This document shows, piece after piece, positions 56,972 through 64,000 of a stretch of DNA of 64,000 bases; within the stretch, counting starts at the first letter, position 1, and every line of letters starts with the position of its first letter. This DNA comes from Schizosaccharomyces osmophilus (Eukaryota; Ascomycota; Schizosaccharomycetes; Schizosaccharomycetales; Schizosaccharomycetaceae). The position numbers and the translations under genes were made by a program. The DNA is taken from the NCBI RefSeq assembly GCF_027921745.1, contig NC_079239.1, positions 2,135,501 through 2,199,500 on the forward strand. Direction: 5' to 3'. The notes under the pieces are model-generated. The model was given only the letters and a program-made list of their open reading frames with translations, was not told the origin of the DNA and ran no database searches.

Positions 56972-58066
56972 TCAATCATCTTCCTCTTCTGTATTGTAAT
57001 CTTCTTGGTCATTATCATCTTCCGTGTAGCCATTCTCTGCCAGGTTTCCTTCATCATCACCTTCGTCTTCAATCATCAAATCTAGTGGTGCAATTCGAAA
57101 GTCAACAAAGGTACACAAACCATCTTGACCTACAAGCATCAATTGAATATTCAGCGTTCCGTTTTCATCTATGCGCAAGCTAACTTTGGTGCCTGCTTGT
57201 AAGGCTTTAATAGCCTGTCGAATAAGAGAAAATCGGTATGTATACGTATATTCTGAGTTTGTTTCAAAAGACTCTAAAACATTCTTTTCATTCGGATATT
57301 CCATCTCTGTTGTAGACATCCCTCCTATGCATCGTAAAATAAATGTCGACTTTTGAGAAGAGGTTTCAATCATAAGCGATTCACTCAAGTTATTGTCTAA
57401 CTCTAAAAGTGCATCGTATAGCCAACCACTTCTCATTATAACTTTTGTATTCAGAGTAGTAGCTAATCTGCTAACGTCGATGTTTTCTTCATACTCTAGT
57501 GTTGACAATTCACATATTGTAGAGTATCCTGCCATTTCTTCAACCCTGCATAATCGTGTTAGCACAATGTATTTAATACAAATGAATATTCTCTAAAACG
57601 TACTCCCATTCAAAGGGATAACCAATTCCCTCAAAGTGTATCTTACATACTACACCTCGTTTATGCATAGTATTTGTAGAAGGCTGTTGATCCCATGGAT
57701 TGTAAATTTGTTTGTCTTTTCCATCTGTATATATCGATAAGCATTGTAACAATGGTGCTAGTCTGGTTTTGAAAAGATAATTGCTGTTTTCTTCATCGTC
57801 CTCAAAAATGTACTTTTGAAATAAACCTCTGTCAATAAAGATATGTGCTGTTCCTTGTTAATATTGAACTTTTTTAATTCAGAAAGAGATGTTGATCAGT
57901 AGTTCTCAAATATTCTATGATTGATATTACCTTGCAAAGATTGAGATTCATCCACTCCAAAACGAATTCCGCGATTAGTGATTTCTACTGTACATTCTTT
58001 TGCAAAATCAACACATTTAAGAGTCGAATGAATATGCTTAACGTAGACTGTTTCTGCCTGAAACAT
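56972..58066 (-). CDS. rad1: Checkpoint clamp subunit Rad1 (9-1-1 complex)
   Basis: Rad1 is part of the Rad9-Rad1-Hus1 ring loaded at damaged DNA to activate Rad3/ATR. Exons are 57931-58066, 57604-57853 and 56972-57545, giving 319 aa (S. pombe 323). Introns are 77 and 58 nt; the first ends in AAG after ATTAAC. The PCNA-like fold is evident: MFQAETVYVKHIHSTLKCVD, RGIRFGVDES, HIFIDRGLFQKYIF, the second half with GYSTICELSTLEYEENIDV, then SLRIDENGTLNIQLML. It ends in an acidic Asp/Glu tail. The ATG at 58066 is the only one fitting the domain start. Confidence 0.92.
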
Positions 58067-59382
58067 TCAGATAATGAAAAACTAAAGAGATACAACACCC
58101 AATCTCTAATTTTTAATCGGTTGAAGAAATGTAATCCAAAGAATATCTTTATATTTACGTGTGATTTCAAAGGAACGAAAGCAATACTCGGAAAAAGGAA
58201 GTTTTACACATATAAAGATTCTTAAAGAGTCCGAATCAAAATCTCAATTGAAGACCTTTTACAAGAAACCACCTGAGCGATTGTGTACACGAACGAAGCA
58301 GAATTACAAATCCTTTTTTTTTGTTTCTAGAGGTTGGCAGAGTATGCTCGTTGAATTATATATTTATTCCCATATGAGGTTTTGGCAAGTATAAGAGTAA
58401 TCACTTTCTTTTCTCTGATTTGGTTCATTTTTATTATTCCTGTTTTAATTCTACTAGACGAGATGGAGAAGTTTATCCTCTTGAGATTGGGAAAGCTGGA
58501 ACCAAAGTGCAGCAATGATCAAAAACCCCAGTGGGTGGATAAAGCTCTTGCAGGTTTTCAGGTCAGTAAGATGAATCTAATTGTTGAGATTCTTTATATT
58601 CTTGGGCAGGTCCGTTCCTCTTCGAGGAATTGAGATTTCATTCCCTTTCGACTGGTAAAGTATGCTGAATTAGCCATACCATTTACTCGCAACGAAAGGC
58701 TGAAGGTAATTGATTTATAATAATTTTCTTTTCTCTAAACGCTATTGGCTTCAACCATTCAACAATGCTTGCCAGACATGTTGAGCATATTGAGAAAGTC
58801 GCAACTTTGTTTCATTAAGCTCTTCTGTGCACATCTTTGATGTAAGCATGCAAATCGTTGAACTTTTACTTTAAATTATGCATGTAACATTTCAAGTTCT
58901 TTTAGAGAAGCACGCCCGATCATCGATAGCTCAGTGAATTGAGACCATATGATATTTACTTGAAGCTTTCTGTGTTAAAATTTGTTATATATGCTTTTCA
59001 CGAATCAATTATGAAATGAAGAAGGTATCCATCGTTGAGATTTAGCTTAGCTACGTAGTACTTTCTGACCGTTCTCGCAACTGCTTATTGTGCAAATAAA
59101 TACTTAATGACAAGACAATGTTTACTTAATTTCTTCAAAATATATTTTAGCAGCTTATTTGCTCATGGTTTAAGTTTCATCCACTCTTGATCTTTGCAGC
59201 TCTTCTCATCTCAAGCACTAACCGGTTGTCTCTTATACTTCGCCTGGAAGGAGCACTGTACCCCAAGGATAGACAGGAATCTGTCTTTTACGTACATAAA
59301 GTTTCAAGAATTATAAATTCGGTCGATTTTAATATTGGAGGTCGTGACTTTCGCATACTTGTGCTAAAAAAACAAACAAACA
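58067..59382. other. Intergenic region with splice-like fragments, possible relic or unannotated gene
   Basis: About 1.3 kb between divergent rad1 and the CTNNBL1-like gene. On the plus strand an ATG at 58343 (MLVELYIYSHMRFWQ) is followed by a GTATAAG...TTCTACTAG intron-like unit (58389-58457), a block 58458-58561, a GTCAGT...GGGCAG unit (58562-58609) and a further block ending GTAATTG at 58706. No single frame stays open through all blocks, so I cannot call a gene. A short block near 59203 reads SSQALTGCLLYFAWKEHC. It could be a relic, a long leader, or a non-coding transcript. Confidence 0.35.
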
Positions 59383-61074
59383 ATGAACGTGGATTCTATA
59401 TTTCAAACAGCCAACGAATCCAGTAAAAAAAGAACGTTCAATGAACCTGATTCCACTGAGAAGTCATTGGGCAAACGCCGAACAGACGAACCTGAAATAC
59501 AAGATATAGAAGACGAAGCAGAATTCGACGAAGAGGGTGGTCGCTTTTTTGGAAGTGGATTAAGTGAAAGGGAAAAGGAAAGCTTACATTTTTTGGACCA
59601 GAATGAGGAAACAGAACAACCTGTAACATTAACGACTAACGAACTCAAAAAGAAAGTTGTGAAATTGGAGAAAAGTTTGAACCAGAACCAAGAACTTCGT
59701 TCAAAATATCCAGAATCTCCTGAAAAGTTCATTGAGTCAGAAGCCGACCTGGACGAAGAGATTCGTTCGTTTAACATCATATCTGAATACCCTAGCTTAT
59801 TTCCTCTGTTCATAAAATTAGGATGTGTCACCACATTCTTGGAACTTCTGACTCACGAAAATGCAGATATAATGATAACGGTAGTAGACTTGTTCCTTGA
59901 GTTAACGAACGAAGATATTGATGATGAGGCTCTAAATTCCCTGTTTGAAGCTTCAATACAAACAGGATTTTTGCAAGTGCTTGTCAGCGGAATAAAGAGA
60001 CTTGATGAAAAAAATGAAGCTGATAGACATGGCGTATACTCCATTCTATCGCTTTTTGAGAACCTCGTTTCAATTGACAATGAAGTATGTTCGATAGTAG
60101 CTCAAAAAACCGATTTGCTACAGTGGTTACTTCAACGGATTTCCGTTTCTGAAACCTATATATCAACGAATTTACAGTATTCAGTAGAAGTTTTGGCTAT
60201 CTTCCTTAGCCACTCCCGAGATGCCCGCAAAAGCGTTTGTGAATTAAATGGTACAGACTTACTACTTCGAAAAATTAGTCCCTACCGTTTACGCGACCCT
60301 TCCCAAGGGTTGGAAGAAGAGACCATGGAAAATGTTTTTGATTGCCTATCTAGCCTTACACAGGAAACCTACGGAAAAGACTCATTCATGAAGGAAGAAG
60401 GAATTGAATTATGCATTCTAAACATGAAGAACAAGGGAAAAAGCAGAGAATCTTCATTTAAAGTTATCGATTACTTATTATTTGGACCCCTTTCGATGCC
60501 CTATTGCCAACATTTCGTTCAAGCCGGAGGATTAAAACACATCTTTTCTACTTTTATGAAAAGCCAAAGCTCGGAAACAATAGACCATCTATTAGCAATC
60601 TTTTGTTCCTTATTTCGGTCGTTACCAGCAGACACAATAGAGAGAATGCGGTTTTACAGAAAATTTTCCGAGAACGATTGCGAAAAAACACGAAAAATAT
60701 TTTCAATTTACCGTAAATTGAACGCACAGATAGAGAAAGTAAATAAACAAAAAGATTCAGACCGAACGGCTGAAACTGAAGAAGAAAAGTCCACCCGGTG
60801 GTTTTTGGTGCAAATAGATCATGGGCTATTTGCATTTCAGTCAGTTGTCGTTATACTGGGTTGGCTATGTGTTGAGGACAATCATATGTTAGAGATAATT
60901 AGGTTGCTTTTAACGGAAGCCAATTTCTCTATGAACGATTTGAAGGAAAAGTTATTCCTTTATTATGAAAGCCTAGAAGATCCTGCGATTCAAAACGAAG
61001 AAAGTGATGATGTGTACAGAATTGAAGAAAAGCCCATGATTGCGGCATTATTGGAAGAATTTCCTGAAAACTAA
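59383..61074 (+). CDS. CTNNBL1-like armadillo spliceosome-associated protein
   Basis: This single-exon 563-aa protein is a beta-catenin-like (armadillo) repeat protein that in animals binds the Prp19/CDC5L complex. An acidic N-terminus with KKR(T) and KRR nuclear-signal-like runs precedes CTNNBL1 landmarks: FNIISEYPSLFPLFIKLGCV, LTHENADIMITVVDLFLELT, GLEEETMENVFDCLSSL and VIDYLLFGPLSMPYCQHFV. Position and length match S. pombe SPAC1952.06c (about 564 aa). It is convergent with gcn5. Confidence 0.92.
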   Translation: MNVDSIFQTANESSKKRTFNEPDSTEKSLGKRRTDEPEIQDIEDEAEFDEEGGRFFGSGLSEREKESLHFLDQNEETEQPVTLTTNELKKKVVKLEKSLNQNQELRSKYPESPEKFIESEADLDEEIRSFNIISEYPSLFPLFIKLGCVTTFLELLTHENADIMITVVDLFLELTNEDIDDEALNSLFEASIQTGFLQVLVSGIKRLDEKNEADRHGVYSILSLFENLVSIDNEVCSIVAQKTDLLQWLLQRISVSETYISTNLQYSVEVLAIFLSHSRDARKSVCELNGTDLLLRKISPYRLRDPSQGLEEETMENVFDCLSSLTQETYGKDSFMKEEGIELCILNMKNKGKSRESSFKVIDYLLFGPLSMPYCQHFVQAGGLKHIFSTFMKSQSSETIDHLLAIFCSLFRSLPADTIERMRFYRKFSENDCEKTRKIFSIYRKLNAQIEKVNKQKDSDRTAETEEEKSTRWFLVQIDHGLFAFQSVVVILGWLCVEDNHMLEIIRLLLTEANFSMNDLKEKLFLYYESLEDPAIQNEESDDVYRIEEKPMIAALLEEFPEN

Positions 61075-61216
61075 CATGAGGAATGGTTAGACTCAACAAA
61101 AGAAATACATGGGTGAATGAATGGAAACTTTAATAGATAAATGCCATGATAGAATAAAAAAAAAGTATATATATTAGATTGACCTATTATCCTCAAAAAA
61201 GACGAACGAATAAGTT

Positions 61217-62494
61217 TTAATCGGCCAAATGAGAGTACTCCGTTTCCGAAAGTTGTTTTTGGAAAAACTTCTCAAGACGGTCAGCGTTTTTGTAATATGT
61301 TGTGCTTGGATCATTATATTGTCGACAATTATTAAATATTAATTTTGCATCACGTATGAATTCTTCCACGGATTCATATTGATTGTTACGAAGCCGGTAT
61401 TCCATGGTAGATAAATCGACCGGATGCTCGATGACTTCGTAATAATCGGGAACGTCCTCTCTGTTTACCGGTTGAGCAAACGGCCAAGAGGAAGGATGAT
61501 TTTGCATTTCGGTGAACAGCATTTCCAACACAGCAAAGAATGGCTTTGGCTTTGGCTGTTGAGCCAGATCTTCCATTTCCTTACACCATCCTACTTCCAT
61601 CAAGCCTGGAACTTGGTTTGGTTCGATATGTGCAGGCCCGTATTTGAAAACATCTAGTCCAGGATATACAAGGTTGGAACGAGTGAGTCTATTAATTTTC
61701 GAGATAACAGAAGCTTTTTGAATAGCCAAAATTACACTCGCTTCCAGGTATTTAATTTTTGGGAGCATGGTACACTGCATCAAGGTACCACCTTCGTAAT
61801 CTTTTATGTAGCCCATCCAGATTTCTTTGGACAAATTGATTTCTTGTGTAAACCCTTGTTTTTTAAAATAACCAATGGCATAGTTATCGGCATATGTGAG
61901 GAAGTGCTGGACTTTGGAGGTTCCACGAACATAGTCTTTCAGATGGTTCATTAAATGTGAACCATAGCCCCGTACCTGCTCAGTAGAAGCAATGGCACAG
62001 AAAACAATTTCGGCAAATTCACGTTGCTCAAAAGGACGGTAGGTGATGCCACCCACAACGTGCAAGTTATCTTTCACGATGGTCATGGATAAGTGATTTC
62101 TGTCGTAAATAAGTCTGGTGATGTATTCTTTTGGCATTTTTGGTAGCTGTTTCATAAAAATATTTTTCAAACCTGTTAACATGATAAAGCTTTCAGGATG
62201 ATCGTCATTTGCTACCACACGAAACTTTATGATTCCTCGCTTTTCTTCTAAAGCCGCAGGCTTTTCGAGAATCTTTAGTTGTCCCACGTCAAAATCTACG
62301 TTCATGTCAGATGAAAGCAATTGTTGGCCTTTCCGAGAATCTGTATCATTCCCCTTTGTGGCCAAGGAAGATTGCGCATGTTTTCCCATATTCGTTTCTT
62401 TACTTTCTTCTCCAATGCTAGTACTAGCAGGCTTGTCAACTTCCATCAACGTATCTTTTTCTTCCTCCTTCTCGGAGGGATGGTTCAAATTCAT
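61217..62494 (-). CDS. gcn5: SAGA histone acetyltransferase Gcn5
   Basis: Gcn5 acetylates histone H3 as the catalytic subunit of SAGA. It is one exon of 425 aa. The N-terminus is acidic and disordered. The GNAT domain spans about 90-250, with the general-base Glu162 in [10 protein letters not shown] and acetyl-CoA motif [11 protein letters not shown] (173-182). The Ada2-binding linker follows. The bromodomain spans about 315-420 ([27 protein letters not shown] with the acetyl-lysine-binding Asn). S. pombe Gcn5 is somewhat longer (about 454 aa), the difference lying in the N-terminal tail. Confidence 0.96.
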   Translation of the reverse strand: MNLNHPSEKEEEKDTLMEVDKPASTSIGEESKETNMGKHAQSSLATKGNDTDSRKGQQLLSSDMNVDFDVGQLKILEKPAALEEKRGIIKFRVVANDDHPESFIMLTGLKNIFMKQLPKMPKEYITRLIYDRNHLSMTIVKDNLHVVGGITYRPFEQREFAEIVFCAIASTEQVRGYGSHLMNHLKDYVRGTSKVQHFLTYADNYAIGYFKKQGFTQEINLSKEIWMGYIKDYEGGTLMQCTMLPKIKYLEASVILAIQKASVISKINRLTRSNLVYPGLDVFKYGPAHIEPNQVPGLMEVGWCKEMEDLAQQPKPKPFFAVLEMLFTEMQNHPSSWPFAQPVNREDVPDYYEVIEHPVDLSTMEYRLRNNQYESVEEFIRDAKLIFNNCRQYNDPSTTYYKNADRLEKFFQKQLSETEYSHLAD

Positions 62495-64000
62495 TGTGTT
62501 TGAATAGAACCCTTGTATGATCGTATAGTCTTAAAGTCCACCCAAACTGAAAAAGAAAGAAAACATAAAAATCTATCCCACAAAAGAAACCAAAAGAAAT
62601 GAAAAAACACGTTTTCTGCACGCAAAATGTTATAGTACCCTGGTAAGAATGATTTATCTTCCTTTTCGATATGCAAAACTAAAATAGTAAACGCAGTAGC
62701 AATAAAGGGAAAGGTATGAATAGACTGTTCAAAAAGAAAGCATTTTCTTCGCAAACCTCAACCAAAACTAACAAAATCCCAAGTTCTTTTTTCTTGTAGG
62801 TCCTCTATGGTGGTAGTGTTTTCCCCGTTTGGTGAATCCGTGCGTGTCACTCACTATCCAGAAAGGTCAAATACAACAGAGAAACCATAGGAAACAGAAA
62901 ATTAAATGGGATTGGATGGTAGCAGAAGCAGTAGTATTAGCATACCTATAAAATCATGTACTAAGATTTTATTTAATTTTTCTTTGATCCGATTTGACCG
63001 AGTGGTTTCGGTTGATGAATGGCCGATAAAGTTCAAGCCATCAGCACTTTTGTAAATAGAACACTTTTTGCTGGGAAACTTGAGTTTCATAAATCTTACT
63101 GGTGCTTTTTCACTTGGAAAGTTTTTGAGATGTAGAACCTCTCATCGTGGAACTTCCAACAAGGTAAACAGCCCAGATACCACACTCAGTAACCATCTTC
63201 AGGTTAAACCAAGAGAACACACCAAAATATTAGTTCATGAATACTTAACATAGGGTATTAATGAAAGGTACAGCTTTCTTTTCTTGCTATTTTTTTCGAT
63301 GTAAACAAACGCAAATCCCAAGAGACCGCAAGGGTAACAATCTCAATTACGATGATATCTTCCTAAGTATACTACAATATAACAGCCGAAAACAATATAA
63401 TTGTAAACAGCTACACTTGACTTGGAACCCAAGCCTTCTTCCTCTATAAGGAAATATTTGTTCATTATGACAATGCTTACGTTCCCATCGAAATGTTTCT
63501 TTCTTTAGCCAATTGCTCTTATAATTTTAAGGGAAATTCTAGAAATTTATAATGTTTTTCTTTTTCTTTCTTCCTCTTGGACTCCAGGATTTCTGGCACA
63601 ATAAGAGTAAATACGCAAAACTTCAACTGACTTGTCCAAGATGGTATGTTAACAGTTTGGTCATGGAACTCAACGAAGAAAAGCAAGAGACTTGATTTCC
63701 TAAGAAGTTTAATTTTAAGAGTTACTTTAGTGAAACAAGAGCGCATGACCTTTTAATTGATGTAGTTGCTAACCATTTTTAGTTTTAATAAATCAGGTAG
63801 GATATCCCCAACCGTGGCAGTTACACTTCAATATATCAATATAATAATGTAGTCTTTTTGGAATGCATTACTAATCCCTCAAACTCGTAGTTCGTGTTTG
63901 TCGACATTGGAAAACGCTTTCCATTATCATTTTACCGATTCTCCCTGTCTATACTTCGAAAGTAAGTTTCATGCCTTTTGGATCTGAATCCTAAGGCCTT
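62495..64000. other. Terminal intergenic region upstream of gcn5
   Basis: About 1.5 kb at the window edge. It holds the gcn5 promoter and short chance frames only. No RNA gene or repeat was recognised. The next gene (in S. pombe an OTU-type protease region, by memory) starts beyond the edge. Confidence 0.55.

Overview
The window is a compact, AT-rich, intron-containing yeast chromosome segment and looks like a fission yeast (genus Schizosaccharomyces) other than S. pombe. The evidence is very short introns (about 37 to 80 nt) with GTANG donors and CTAAC/CTGAC branch sites just before TAG/CAG acceptors, dispersed Tf-like LTRs, HomolE/HomolD-type ribosomal-protein promoter boxes, a full-length single-chain urease, and proteins that are recognisable orthologues of S. 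pombe genes at nearly the same lengths. I identify no species; a member of the octosporus/cryophilus/osmophilus group would fit.

From memory of S. pombe systematic names, the core genes follow three consecutive S. pombe cosmid blocks. Block SPAC22E12 gives rna1 (partial, window start), gmh3, rer1, ccs1, sdj1, an RBM42-type RNA-binding protein and the triose-phosphate transporter (1-8.4 kb, then 17.6-18.7 kb). Block SPAC890 gives rpl31, rmt1, the Nup155-family nucleoporin, pxr1, ytm1, ppk16 and alp7 (19.4-35.0 kb). Block SPAC1952 gives a TBC Rab-GAP, rga9, rec24, mrpl25, ned1, csn71, urease, a UPF0658 Golgi protein, ach1, a PNPO-like protein, rad1, a CTNNBL1-like protein and gcn5 (37.1-62.5 kb). 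Order and relative strand fit throughout.

Two stretches depart from this. Between the RBM42-like gene and the triose-phosphate transporter, about 8.9 kb (8.4-17.6 kb) holds fossil LTR-retrotransposon pieces (four LTR copies and a pol remnant), a small secreted cell-surface protein, a PRISE-type short-chain reductase, a zinc-less MDR-type reductase and a possible intron-rich small gene. A pyridoxal-reductase-like aldo-keto reductase sits alone between alp7 and the Rab-GAP gene. These are accessory, mostly redox and cell-surface, genes set in a conserved housekeeping backbone.

The backbone genes are not one pathway. They cover nuclear transport (rna1, Nup155), ribosome and mitoribosome biogenesis (rpl31, ytm1, pxr1, mrpl25), chromatin and RNA modification (gcn5, rmt1, CTNNBL1-like), meiosis and checkpoint (rec24, rad1), cytoskeleton and polarity (alp7, rga9, ppk16), lipid metabolism (ned1), Golgi traffic (rer1, gmh3, Rab-GAP, UPF0658) and nitrogen and acetate metabolism (urease, ach1). 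Splice structures were worked out by eye from reading-frame phase, donor, branch and acceptor. The most striking is rmt1, where the conserved motif can only be read by splicing through an apparent 4-nt microexon.
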